Positions 52,125 through 62,216 of a stretch of 64,000 bases of DNA are shown one piece after another. Below the pieces are notes generated by a model. The model ran no database searches. It was not told where the DNA came from and saw only the letters and a program-made list of their open reading frames with translations. Made by a program: the position numbers and the translations under genes. Source of the DNA: Microbacterium sp. SCN 70-27 (lineage in GTDB: Bacteria; Actinomycetota; Actinomycetes; Actinomycetales; Microbacteriaceae); the NCBI GenBank assembly GCA_001724425.1, contig MEEK01000010.1, forward strand, positions 71,058-135,057, written 5' to 3'. Numbering within the stretch: position 1 is the first letter of the stretch; each line of letters starts with the position of its first letter.

Positions 52125-52130
52125 TAGACT
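52125..52130 (+). promoter_or_regulatory. -10 element TAGACT before ettA
   Basis: TAGACT ends 9 nt before the ATG at 52140; no ribosome binding site intervenes. Confidence 0.5.
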
Positions 52131-52139
52131 TGGCGCGTT

Positions 52140-53811
<1,672 letters not shown>

Positions 53812-53819
<8 letters not shown>

Positions 53820-54291
53820 CGCGACGCGCATCCACGTCCCCATCCACCTCCGATGGGGCGATCTCGACGCGTTCAACCACGTCAACAACGCGACGATGCT
53901 GAAGCTCCTCGAAGAGGCGCGCGTGCGCGTCTTCTGGTCGCCGATCGCGGGGGAGGACGCGCCCCACACGGCCGTCATCGACGCGGGGCTGGATGCCGGT
54001 GAACTCACCCTCATCGCGCGTCAGGAGATCGAGTACCTCGCGCCGGTGCCCTACCGTCGCGAACCGCTCGACATCCAGATGTGGTTCGGCAAGCTCGGCG
54101 GATCGAGCATCGAGGTCTGCTACGAGGTGTACAGCCCGCTCAGCGACGCGGACCAGACGCTCTACGCCCGGGCATCCTCCGCGGTGGTGCTCGTCGACGC
54201 GGCTACTTTCCGACCGGTGCGGCTCAGCGCGCGCATGCGGGAGGCCTGGGAACCGTACCTCGGCGACCCGGTGGTGTTCAGCCGCCGCTGA
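53812..54291 (+). CDS. Acyl-CoA thioesterase (hotdog fold)
   Basis: A 159-residue hotdog-fold thioesterase of the 4-hydroxybenzoyl-CoA thioesterase/FcbC type. The active-site Asp is in RWGDLDAFNHVNNATML (Asp17 or Asp19), and the rest is the usual helix-plus-sheet hotdog. The acyl-CoA substrate is unknown. GTG 53812 overlaps ettA by eight bases, which makes co-transcription certain. The 3' end overlaps the convergent tesB-like gene by 14 nt. Confidence 0.9.
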
Positions 54292-55174
54292 CCGCCTCCG
54301 CGTCGGGGACGCGCACCATGATCTCCTGTGCCACCGTGGCCACCAGCACGCCCTCGCGGGTGAACAGCCGCCCTGTCGCGAGGCCGCGCCCGCCGCGCGC
54401 GCTGGGCGACTCCTGCGCGTAGAGCAGCCACTCGTCGACGCGCGCGGGGCGGTGCCACCACATCGCGTGGTCGAGGCTCGCGACTTTCAGCCCGGGCGTC
54501 GACCACGCGACTCCGTGCGCGCGCAGCACCGACTCCTGGATCGTGAGATCGCTCATGTAGGCGAGGACGGCGCGGTGGAGCGCCGGGTCATCGCCGATCC
54601 GAGTCCGCGTGCGCATCCACACGTTCTGTCGGGGGACCTGCTCGCCCTCGACCCGGTCGTAGATTCCACCGTCGGCATGCACGACTTCGATCGGGTTGGC
54701 GTCGATCAGCCGTCGCGAGAGCGGGTGGTGCGCGACACGTTCCCGCGCGGCGAGTGCCACTTCCGGCGCGATCACACCTTCGGGCGCAACGACGGCATGT
54801 TCGAGACCGGGGTCCTCCCGCTCGAACGAGGCGATCATCGAGAAGATCGGCACGCCCTGTTGGTACGCCTGGGTCCGCCGCGTCGAGAAGGAGCGCCCGT
54901 CGTGGATCCGATCGACCGACAGCGTGAGCCCCTGGCTCGCATCGCCCGGACGCAGGAAGTAGCCGTGCATCGAGTGGGGGACCCGATCGTCGTCTGTCGT
55001 GCGGTCGGCGGCGATGATGGCCTGCGCGAGCACCTGACCGCCGAAGATCCGCCCGGTCGGCATCGGGTGCGAATGGCCCGTGAAGATGTCCTCGGTCGTG
55101 CGCGCCGCGCTGGAATCGAGATCCAGGACGCCGAGCATCATGGCGACGGGGTCTGTGGGCTCGACGTGACTCAC
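54278..55174 (-). CDS. tesB: Acyl-CoA thioesterase II (TesB)
   Basis: Double-hotdog thioesterase that hydrolyses medium- and long-chain acyl-CoAs. The 298-residue protein has two hotdog repeats (about 10-120 and 165-295). GRIFGGQVLAQAI and the C-terminal HAMWWHRPARVDEWLLY with ARGGRGLATGRLF are diagnostic of TesB. GTG 55174 is preceded by AGGAG. It faces a second thioesterase gene tail-to-tail, so two thioesterases of different classes lie together. Confidence 0.93.
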   Translation of the reverse strand: MSHVEPTDPVAMMLGVLDLDSSAARTTEDIFTGHSHPMPTGRIFGGQVLAQAIIAADRTTDDDRVPHSMHGYFLRPGDASQGLTLSVDRIHDGRSFSTRRTQAYQQGVPIFSMIASFEREDPGLEHAVVAPEGVIAPEVALAARERVAHHPLSRRLIDANPIEVVHADGGIYDRVEGEQVPRQNVWMRTRTRIGDDPALHRAVLAYMSDLTIQESVLRAHGVAWSTPGLKVASLDHAMWWHRPARVDEWLLYAQESPSARGGRGLATGRLFTREGVLVATVAQEIMVRVPDAEAVSGG

Positions 55175-55214
55175 GATTCTCCTGTCCTCGCGCGCCCATC
55201 CTGCGCACCCTTGG

Positions 55215-55220
55215 TAGTTT
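55215..55220 (+). promoter_or_regulatory. Probable leaderless -10 element (TAGTTT)
   Basis: TAGTTT ends 7 nt before the ATG at 55228; no ribosome binding site is present. Confidence 0.5.
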
Positions 55221-55227
55221 AGGGCGG

Positions 55228-55896
55228 ATGCCAGAGCGTCTGATCTTCCCCGACCCCCGTGCCGCAGCCGACGTGCTCGTGTTCGCGCAACGCGCCGTAC
55301 GACTCGGAGACGGCACCGTGCGACTCCTCGCGCGAGACGGCATCCTCGCGCTCACCGCAGCGCCCCTCGCACCGCGGACCCTCCTCGACCAGGCCCCGAC
55401 GATCCTGGGGCTACGTGCCGTCGCGGTGGACGCAGAACTCGTCTGCGACCTCGTCGTGGACGCCACCGCGGTACAGGCATCCGATGACCCGCACGCCCTG
55501 GATCTCCCCGAGCACGCCGTGACCGCCGCGTGGGCGGGGATCTCCGCGCCCCGGTCGGGTTGGATCGCAGACGGGGAGATCTCCGCGGCGGTTCTCGCGG
55601 CACGCTCGCAATGGGGGATCGCGGCGGTCGCCGAAGCCGTGCCGACGGATGCCGGCGACGACGCCGTCCACGCCGTGCGCACGGCGGTGTGGGGAGCGCC
55701 GGACGACGACCTCGGCGGACTCCCGCTCGGCGTCGCCTTCGCCGCCTTCGCGCTCGGGTTCATCGGCGGGGAGGAGCGCGCCGCGGTGCGTCGCAACGGC
55801 CCGTGGGCCCGTGTGAGCCTCTCCCGCGGGCACGTCCTCGTCCGCTCCCGCGTGACGACCGGGCTCACCGGCGTGCGCAGCACCGGGCGAGCATAG
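55228..55896 (+). CDS. Conserved actinobacterial protein, function unknown
   Basis: A 222-residue cytoplasmic protein rich in Ala and Asp. It has no transmembrane helix or recognisable catalytic motif. PRAAADVLVFAQRAVRLGDGTVRLL at the start and AFAALGFIGGEE-like and RVSLSRGHVLVRSR at the end mark conserved parts known from related genera. ATG 55228 fits the -10 at 7 nt. corA follows 27 nt later behind its own -10 element. Function unknown. Confidence 0.75.
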   Translation: MPERLIFPDPRAAADVLVFAQRAVRLGDGTVRLLARDGILALTAAPLAPRTLLDQAPTILGLRAVAVDAELVCDLVVDATAVQASDDPHALDLPEHAVTAAWAGISAPRSGWIADGEISAAVLAARSQWGIAAVAEAVPTDAGDDAVHAVRTAVWGAPDDDLGGLPLGVAFAAFALGFIGGEERAAVRRNGPWARVSLSRGHVLVRSRVTTGLTGVRSTGRA

Positions 55897-55911
55897 CCGC
55901 AGCGGCGCTGG

Positions 55912-55917
55912 CAGACT
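55912..55917 (+). promoter_or_regulatory. Probable leaderless -10 element of corA
   Basis: CAGACT ends 6 nt before GTG 55924. This decides the start: GTG 55918 would begin directly after the -10 element and leave no room for transcription to start. Confidence 0.5.
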
Positions 55918-55923
55918 GTGTCG

Positions 55924-56931
55924 GTGACCGTCATCGACAACGCCGTGTACGTCGCGGGGCGCCGCGCCGCCTCCCCGCCGACCCTCGCCCGCACCGCCGC
56001 CGCGCTCTCCGAGCACGGGGGCTTCGCCTGGGTCGGTCTCTACCGCCCCGAGGCCGTGCAGCTGAACATCCTCGCCGCCGAGTTCGACCTGCACCCGCTG
56101 GCCGTCGAGGACGCCCTGCTCGGTCATCAGCGTGCCAAGCTCGAGCGGTACGGCGACACGCGCTTCCTCGTGCTGCGGCCGGCCCGCTATCTCGATGAGA
56201 GCGAGACCGTCGAGTTCGGCGAGGTCGAGCTCTTCGTCGGGAAGAACTTCGTGATCGCCATCCGGCAGGCCGAATCCCCTGACCTCGCCGCCGTGCGCGA
56301 GCGGCTGGAGGGCACCCCGGACCTTCTCGGACGCGGACCACTCGGAGTGCTCTACGCGATCCTCGACCGCGTCGTCGACGATTACGTGCCGGTGATCGCG
56401 GGCCTCCAGAACGACATCGATGAGATCGAGGCGCAGCTGTTCAGCGGCGACCGCGCGGTCACGAGGCGCATCTACGACCTGTCCGGCGAGGTCATGGAGA
56501 TCCAGCGCGCGGTGCGTCCTCTCGTCGGCATGATCGAGACGCTGCGGGGCGAACTCGAGACCGAGTACGGCGACGATCCCGGCGCCCTCGAGCTGCGGCG
56601 ATCCTTCCGCGACGTCCTCGACCACGTGATCGGCGTCGTGCAGTTGGCGGACGAGTTCCGGCAGACCCTGCAGAACGCGTTGACGGTGCATGCCACCCTC
56701 GTCGCCCAGCAGCAGAACGAGACGAGCCTCGCGCAGTCCGAGCAGACGAAGCGCATCTCCAGCTGGGCCGCAATCATCTTCGCCCCGTCGCTCATCACCG
56801 GCATCTACGGCATGAACTTCGCGCACATGCCGGAACTCGAATCGCCGTGGGGCTACCCGCTCGCGCTCGTCGGGATGCTCGCGTTCGCGGGCGCCCTGTT
56901 CGCGGTCTTCCGTTCGCGCAACTGGCTGTAG
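55924..56931 (+). CDS. corA: CorA-type magnesium/cobalt transporter
   Basis: Pentameric divalent-cation channel. The 335-residue protein has a long soluble N-terminal domain (about 1-265) and two C-terminal membrane helices (about 275-297 and 307-327) with the pore signature YGMNF between them; FAHMPEL follows in place of the usual loop. It probably brings in Mg2+ and also Co2+ or Ni2+. GTG 55924 was chosen from the -10 spacing. The convergent FAD dehydrogenase gene ends 7 nt downstream. Confidence 0.94.
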   Translation: MTVIDNAVYVAGRRAASPPTLARTAAALSEHGGFAWVGLYRPEAVQLNILAAEFDLHPLAVEDALLGHQRAKLERYGDTRFLVLRPARYLDESETVEFGEVELFVGKNFVIAIRQAESPDLAAVRERLEGTPDLLGRGPLGVLYAILDRVVDDYVPVIAGLQNDIDEIEAQLFSGDRAVTRRIYDLSGEVMEIQRAVRPLVGMIETLRGELETEYGDDPGALELRRSFRDVLDHVIGVVQLADEFRQTLQNALTVHATLVAQQQNETSLAQSEQTKRISSWAAIIFAPSLITGIYGMNFAHMPELESPWGYPLALVGMLAFAGALFAVFRSRNWL

Positions 56932-56938
56932 CGACCGC

Positions 56939-58609
56939 TCAGACGGCAGCAGCCGCCGCGCGGCCCGCGATGCGCCCGGAGAACAGGCATCCACCGACGA
57001 AGGTGCCTTCGAGCGCGCGGTACCCGTGCACGCCTCCGCCGCCGAAGCCGGATGCCTCGCCCGCCGCGTAGAGGCCCGGCACCGGCTGTCCGTCGGCACC
57101 GAGCGCGCGCGCGGACAGGTCCGTCTCGATGCCGCCGAGCGACTTCCGGGTGAGCACGTGCAGCTTGACGGCGATGAGCGGACCCGCGGCGGGATCGAGG
57201 ATCCGGTGCGGCGCCGCCGTGCGCACGAGCCTGTCGCCGCGGTAGGAACGCGCGGAGCGGAGCATCGCGATCTGGGCATCCTTCGTGAAGTCGTTCTCCA
57301 TCTCGCGGTCGCGCGCCTCGACCTCGCGGCGCACTCGCGCAGGATCGAGCGCGTCGCCCCCCGGGAGGGCCTGCATCGCGGAGATGAGCTCGCCGAGGGT
57401 CCGACGCACGACGAAGTCGGCGCCGTGGTCGAGGAAGGCCTGCACGGGCCCGGCAGCCCCCTTGCCGAGGCGCGACTTCACGAGGAGAGGCAGGTCCTTA
57501 TCGGTGAGGTCGGGGTTCTGCTCGCTGCCCGACAGCGTGAACTCCTTCTCGATGATCTTCTGCGAGAGGACGAACCAGGAGTGGTCGTGCCCGGTCGCCC
57601 GCAGGTGGGCGAGCGTGCCGAGCGTGTCGAACCCCGGGAACAGGGGGACGGGAAGGCGGGCGCCGGTGGCATCCAGCCAGATGGACGACGGCCCGGGGAG
57701 GATGCGGATGCCGTGTTGCGGCCAGATCGGGTCCCAGTTCTGGATGCCCTCGACGTAGTGCCACATCCGGTCGCCGTTGATGAGCCGGGCGCCCGCGGCC
57801 TCCGAGACCGGCTGCATCGAGCCGTCGACGTATGCGGGGACGCCCGTGATCATGTGCTCGGGCGGCGTGCCGAGGCGCGCGGGCCACTGCGCGCGGACGA
57901 GGTCGTGGTTGCCGCCGATGCCGCCCGACGCGACGATCGTCGCGCCCGCGGTGATCTCGAACGAGCCGACCACGGTGCGGGTCGTCGCCACGCCGCGCTC
58001 GGCACCGGATGGCTCGAGGACTTCACCCGTGGCTCCCACGACGCCACCCTCGGACAGGGTCAGCGACGTCACGCGATGGCGGGGGAGGATCCGCACACGA
58101 CCCGCCTGCTCGCCGGCCTCGACCGCGGCCTCGAACGGGGCGACGAGCCCAGGTCCCGTACCCCATGTGATGTGGAAGCGGGGGACGGAGTTGCCGGGCC
58201 CGGTCGCCGTGTAGCCGCCGCGCTCGGCCCACCCGACGACGGGGAAGAACCCGACGCCCTTCTCGCGCAGCCAGGCGCGCTTCTCGCCGTGCGCGAAGTG
58301 CAGGTACGCCTCCGCCCACTGGCGCGGCCAGTGGTCCTCGGCGCGGTCGAAGCCCGCCGTGTCGAACCAGTCCTGCCGGGCGAGGTCGAGGGAGTCCGAG
58401 ATCCCCATCCGGCGCTGTTCGGGGGAGTCGATGAACAGCAGCCCGCCGAACGACCAGAACGCCTGTCCGCCGAGGTTCGTGCGCGGCTCTTGATCGACGA
58501 TCACGACGCTCTTGCCGGCGGCGGATGCCTCGGAGGCTGCCACGAGCCCGGCGAGCCCCCATCCGATCACGAGCACGTCGGTCTGGTACGAGGCGGGGGT
58601 GGTGGTCAC
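56939..58609 (-). CDS. FAD-binding dehydrogenase (KstD/fumarate-reductase-like)
   Basis: A 556-residue flavoprotein of the succinate dehydrogenase/fumarate reductase flavoprotein group. The FAD loop VLVIGWGLAGLVAASEA is at about residues 14-30, followed by NLGGQAFWSFGGL. The C-terminal FAD loop is GLYAAGEASGFGGGGVHGYR. Homologues are named FAD-binding dehydrogenase or 3-ketosteroid-delta1-dehydrogenase-like; the steroid-enzyme catalytic Tyr set is not certain here, so the substrate is open. GTG 58609 is preceded by AAGGAG at 5 nt. It has no sterol-gene neighbours. Confidence 0.9.
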   Translation of the reverse strand: MTTTPASYQTDVLVIGWGLAGLVAASEASAAGKSVVIVDQEPRTNLGGQAFWSFGGLLFIDSPEQRRMGISDSLDLARQDWFDTAGFDRAEDHWPRQWAEAYLHFAHGEKRAWLREKGVGFFPVVGWAERGGYTATGPGNSVPRFHITWGTGPGLVAPFEAAVEAGEQAGRVRILPRHRVTSLTLSEGGVVGATGEVLEPSGAERGVATTRTVVGSFEITAGATIVASGGIGGNHDLVRAQWPARLGTPPEHMITGVPAYVDGSMQPVSEAAGARLINGDRMWHYVEGIQNWDPIWPQHGIRILPGPSSIWLDATGARLPVPLFPGFDTLGTLAHLRATGHDHSWFVLSQKIIEKEFTLSGSEQNPDLTDKDLPLLVKSRLGKGAAGPVQAFLDHGADFVVRRTLGELISAMQALPGGDALDPARVRREVEARDREMENDFTKDAQIAMLRSARSYRGDRLVRTAAPHRILDPAAGPLIAVKLHVLTRKSLGGIETDLSARALGADGQPVPGLYAAGEASGFGGGGVHGYRALEGTFVGGCLFSGRIAGRAAAAAV

Positions 58610-58661
58610 GTCGACTCCTTCGTCGAGGGGATGGAGAACCCCCACGAAGGGGGAGGGGAGT

Positions 58662-59117
58662 TCAGTCCGTTTCGGGGTGGACCTGAAGCGTCGGAGACGA
58701 GGACGGGCGCTCGGGGCCGATACCCGTCGGTTCGAACGAGTTGACCATCGCGAACGCGGCGCGCTGCAGATAGTCCCAGAGCGTCGCCTCGTGGAGCGGC
58801 GGGAGGGCGAGTTCGTCGAGCGCGGTGCGCATGTGCGCGAGCCAGCGGTCGCGGGCATCCGGGTTCACCTGGAAGGGCACGTGCCGCATGCGCAGGCGCG
58901 GGTGCCCTCGGCGCTCGCTGTAGGTCGACGGGCCGCCCCAGTACTGCTCGAGGAACATCGTGAGGCGCTCGGCCGCGGGCCCGAGATCCTCCTCGGGGTA
59001 CATCGGCTTCAGCACCTCATCGTCGGCGACACCGCGGTAGAAGATGTCGACGAGCCGGACGAACGTGTCATGCCCGCCGACCTCCTCGTAGAAGCTCAGG
59101 GGAGCGGCATCCGTCAT
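58662..59117 (-). CDS. Truncated hemoglobin, group II (GlbO type)
   Basis: A 151-residue 2-on-2 globin. The proximal His is in HPRLRMRHVPFQV, the TrHbII motif, and SFYEEVGGHDTFVRLVDIFY at the N-terminus and FLEQYWGGPSTYSERRGH complete the pattern; Trp in DRWLAHM is the group-II G8 Trp. It probably binds oxygen or detoxifies NO/peroxide. ATG 59117 overlaps the MscS-type gene stop by four bases, so it is the second gene of that operon. Confidence 0.93.
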   Translation of the reverse strand: MTDAAPLSFYEEVGGHDTFVRLVDIFYRGVADDEVLKPMYPEEDLGPAAERLTMFLEQYWGGPSTYSERRGHPRLRMRHVPFQVNPDARDRWLAHMRTALDELALPPLHEATLWDYLQRAAFAMVNSFEPTGIGPERPSSSPTLQVHPETD

Positions 59118-60232
59118 TCGTTCTTCCCTTCCGGCGCGGCACCGGTCGTTCCGGGGTCCGGAGCCGTCTCGGCTCCCGTTTTCGCGTTCGTCGCCTTCGT
59201 GCCGCGCTTCGGCTTCCAGACGACGCCGTCGGCGCTCGTGACCGGTGTCGGCTTCGTCTTCGGCGGGTTGGCGCCGCGCACGCGCTGGGCGCCCTCGAGG
59301 CCCGTGAGGGTCATGGAGTTCATCGACGGCAGCGTCACGCCGAGGTCGTCGATCGCGCGCTTGAGGCGCATGCGCAGTTCGCGGGCGACGTCGTCCTTCG
59401 CGTTGGCACGCGTCTTCATGACAAGACGGATGACGAGCGCGTCGCCCGTGATGGACTCGAGCCCCCACACCTCCGGCTGCTCGAGGACGCGGGAGCGCCA
59501 CTTCGGGTCCTTGTAGACGCTCTTCGCGGCGTCGTACATCGCCTTCTCGACCTCAGCGATGTCGGCGTCCGTCGAGACGGCGAGATCGATGATGACGCGC
59601 GACCACCCCTGCGACATGTTGCCGATGCGCAGGATCTCGCCGTTGCGCACGTACCAGAGGGTGCCGTTCACGTCGCGCACGTGGGTGACGCGGATCGCGA
59701 CGTACTCGACGACGCCGGTCGCCAGACCCAGGTCGACGACGTCGCCGATGCCGATCTGGTCCTCGGCGACGATGAAGATGCCGTTCAGCACGTCCTTGAC
59801 GATGTTCTGCGCGCCGAAGCCGAGCCCTGCGCCGACCGCTGCGCTGAGGAGGGTCAGTGAGCCGAGGGCGTCTTTGTTGAGGACGAGCACGATGAGCGTG
59901 AGGGCGACGATCACGATCGCGACGTTGACGACGTTCTGCAGGATCGACCCGAGCGTGCGGGTGCGCTGTACGAGACGGACGCTCGCGAGCGGGGAGCGCT
60001 CGAGGGCTTGGGTGTCGTCGACGTTCGCCTTCGTCTTCGCGCCTTGGACGATGCGCTTGACGACCCGCCGGATGACGATCCGGAGGAGCCACGCGACGAC
60101 GATGGCGCCGAGGATGATGCCGGCGATCTTCAGGAGGTTGAGCCCCGCGTCCGCCAGCCACACGAGCGCATCCGTCCAGAGCCCGGGGGCGGCGGGCGGC
60201 GCGTCGGCGGCCGAATCGGCGAAGTACAGCAT
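59114..60232 (-). CDS. Mechanosensitive channel, MscS family
   Basis: A 372-residue small-conductance channel protein that opens under membrane tension. It has about three membrane helices (about 18-50, 98-118 and 125-145); the pore helix contains LLSAAVGAGLGFGAQNIVKDVLNGIFI, followed by the beta domain with GDVVDLGLATGVVEYVAIRVT and a long Lys/Thr/Pro tail (about 320-372). ATG 60232 was chosen because TAGGAT lies 7 nt upstream and further in-frame codons overlap the response regulator. It is coupled to the hemoglobin gene. Confidence 0.92.
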   Translation of the reverse strand: MLYFADSAADAPPAAPGLWTDALVWLADAGLNLLKIAGIILGAIVVAWLLRIVIRRVVKRIVQGAKTKANVDDTQALERSPLASVRLVQRTRTLGSILQNVVNVAIVIVALTLIVLVLNKDALGSLTLLSAAVGAGLGFGAQNIVKDVLNGIFIVAEDQIGIGDVVDLGLATGVVEYVAIRVTHVRDVNGTLWYVRNGEILRIGNMSQGWSRVIIDLAVSTDADIAEVEKAMYDAAKSVYKDPKWRSRVLEQPEVWGLESITGDALVIRLVMKTRANAKDDVARELRMRLKRAIDDLGVTLPSMNSMTLTGLEGAQRVRGANPPKTKPTPVTSADGVVWKPKRGTKATNAKTGAETAPDPGTTGAAPEGKNE

Positions 60233-60239
60233 CGCTTCG

Positions 60240-60245
60240 ATCCTA
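60240..60245 (-). promoter_or_regulatory. Probable leaderless -10 element of the MscS-type gene
   Basis: On the minus strand TAGGAT overlaps the stop codon of the response regulator and ends 7 nt before the ATG at 60232. Confidence 0.5.
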
Positions 60246-60953
60246 CTGAGTGGTCCCTCCGGGAGGCCTGAGCGGGTCCGCCGTGCCGGCACGGTCGGGC
60301 GGTGGGACATAGCCGTGGCGGTGCGCGATGATGACGGCCTGCACGCGGTCACGAGCGCCGAGCTTTCCGAGGATGCGGCCCACGTGGGTCTTCACGGTGG
60401 CCTCGCCCAGGTGGAGCTCTGCGGCGATCTCGCCGTTCGTGAGGCCGCGCGCGATCGCGCGGAACACGTCGACCTCGCGCGGTGTGAGGTCCTCCGCCGG
60501 GTCGGGTTCAGTCGGAGAGCCGGCCTCCGGCGCGCGCCGTGCCAGCACCTCGCGAGTGATCCGCGGCGAGAGCACGGCGTCGCCCGCCGCGACGGCGCGC
60601 ACGGCGCGGATGAGCTCGACGCCCTCGACATCCTTCAGGAGGAACCCGCTCGCTCCGGCATCCAGCGCGCCGAACGCGTACTCGTCGAGGTCGAACGTCG
60701 TGAGGACGATGACCCGCACCTCCGGGTGGCGGGCGCTGATGCGGGCGGTCGCGGTCACGCCGTCGGTACGGGGCATCCGGACGTCCATGAGTACGACGTC
60801 GGGCCGGAGCGCCGCGACCTGTTCGAGGGCCGCCTCGCCGTCGGCCGCCTCGCCGACGACAGCGATTCCCGGCACCGCCTCAAGCACCATGCGGAACCCG
60901 AGCCGGATCAGCTGCTGGTCGTCGACGAGCAGCACGCGGATGTCATCGTTCAT
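60243..60953 (-). CDS. Response regulator, NarL/LuxR family
   Basis: A 236-residue two-component regulator. The receiver domain (about 1-120) has the acidic pair VLLVDDQQLIR, phospho-Asp in VVLMDVRMPRTDG (Asp54) and Lys in FLLKDVEG. The C-terminal LuxR-type HTH (about 165-225) contains LTPREVDVFRAIARGLTNGEIA and EATVKTHVGRIL. ATG 60953 overlaps the kinase stop by four bases. The pair probably controls the ABC exporter upstream on the same strand. Confidence 0.95.
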   Translation of the reverse strand: MNDDIRVLLVDDQQLIRLGFRMVLEAVPGIAVVGEAADGEAALEQVAALRPDVVLMDVRMPRTDGVTATARISARHPEVRVIVLTTFDLDEYAFGALDAGASGFLLKDVEGVELIRAVRAVAAGDAVLSPRITREVLARRAPEAGSPTEPDPAEDLTPREVDVFRAIARGLTNGEIAAELHLGEATVKTHVGRILGKLGARDRVQAVIIAHRHGYVPPPDRAGTADPLRPPGGTTQ

Positions 60954-62203
60954 GCCGGCTCCTCCTTCAGTTCCAGGGGAATCCGCACGTCGAGGCGCCA
61001 CCAGCCGGGGCGATCACTGCCGGCGTGGAAGCTCCCGCCCACGTGGTCGACGCGCTCGCGGATGCCGCGGAGACCATAGCCGGGGCGGCCCGACGGGGCG
61101 GATGCCGCCGGGACACCGTCGTTCTGAATCGAGAGCTCCACACCGTCACCGGCATAGACGAGGTCCACCTCGACGCTTCGCGCGCCCGGGGCGTGGCGCA
61201 GCACGTTCGTGAGGCCCTCCTGCACGACGCGGGCGAGGGCGAGTCGTACCGGTCGGGAGCCGGTCGGACGTCCCGTCACCGCGAGGCGCACCGGCGCGCC
61301 CGCTGCGCGGGCCGCTTCCACCGCGCCCTGGATCGTGTCCTCGTCGACGGGGCTCAGCGGCACATCGGCGGCGCTCTCGTCGCGGAGGACTCCGAGCATG
61401 CCGCGCATCTCGCCGAGGGCGGCGCGCGCAGTCGAGGCGACGAGGCTCGTCGCCTCGCGGCTGCGCTCGCGGTCATCGGTCGCCGTCGCGCCCTCCGCGA
61501 GCGCGACGATCACGGTGAGCGAGTGCGACACGATATCGTGCATCTCGCGCGCGATGCGGGTGCGTTCTGCGGCGGCGGCGAGTCTCGCGTGCTGTTCGCG
61601 CTCGACCCACAGCTGCCGCGAACGGTCGAGCAGCGCCTCGAGATAGCGCTTGCGGTTGCCGACGTTGACGCCGATGAGCGCACCGATGAGCCCGCTGACA
61701 GCCGAGCCCAGCAGCACGTTCAACGCGACCTGGATCGTGATCACCGACGACCAGACGAGCGGTGCGGCCACGGCCGACGTCACCAGCAGCGCGGACCCCA
61801 ATGCGATCCACGCCGCGCGGCTGGAACGGTAGACCGCGACGGCGTAGATCGCGGTGGGCAGGAGGATGCCTGCCGAGCCCCCGGGCGTGAACAGGTACGC
61901 GATGGTCGCGGCGAGCGTTCCGCCGTAGAAGGCGAACGGCCATCGGCGACGGACGATCGCGAGCGCGGCAGCGCACAGAACGACCACGATCACCACGGGG
62001 CGCGCCGCATCCCACGCGGCCCAGTTGCTGTCGGGGTTGTACCCGAACATCGGTGGGAAGGAGAAGACGACGCACAGGAGCGCGATCAGGACGTCTGCGA
62101 AGCGTGGATGGCGCGCCCAGAACCTGCGGATAACGCCGGGCGGACGCGGAAGCCGCAGTTCGGCGGAGTCATCCTCCGACGAACTGCGGCTGGCTCTCGT
62201 CAC
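60950..62203 (-). CDS. Sensor histidine kinase, NarL-partner (HPK7) type
   Basis: A 417-residue membrane kinase with about five to six helices in the N-terminal half (about 38-190), a HisKA_3 dimerisation domain with phospho-His in REMHDIVSHSLTV (about residue 222), and an ATPase domain ending GYGLRGIRERV. The sensor domain is almost wholly in the membrane, as in intramembrane-sensing kinases beside ABC exporters that respond to cell-envelope stress. GTG 62203 has TAGGCT 7 nt upstream. Coupled with the response regulator. Confidence 0.93.
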   Translation of the reverse strand: MTRASRSSSEDDSAELRLPRPPGVIRRFWARHPRFADVLIALLCVVFSFPPMFGYNPDSNWAAWDAARPVVIVVVLCAAALAIVRRRWPFAFYGGTLAATIAYLFTPGGSAGILLPTAIYAVAVYRSSRAAWIALGSALLVTSAVAAPLVWSSVITIQVALNVLLGSAVSGLIGALIGVNVGNRKRYLEALLDRSRQLWVEREQHARLAAAAERTRIAREMHDIVSHSLTVIVALAEGATATDDRERSREATSLVASTARAALGEMRGMLGVLRDESAADVPLSPVDEDTIQGAVEAARAAGAPVRLAVTGRPTGSRPVRLALARVVQEGLTNVLRHAPGARSVEVDLVYAGDGVELSIQNDGVPAASAPSGRPGYGLRGIRERVDHVGGSFHAGSDRPGWWRLDVRIPLELKEEPA

Positions 62204-62210
62204 GGAATCG

Positions 62211-62216
62211 AGCCTA
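62211..62216 (-). promoter_or_regulatory. Probable leaderless -10 element of the histidine-kinase gene
   Basis: On the minus strand TAGGCT overlaps the stop codon of the ABC permease gene and ends 7 nt before the GTG at 62203. Confidence 0.5.
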
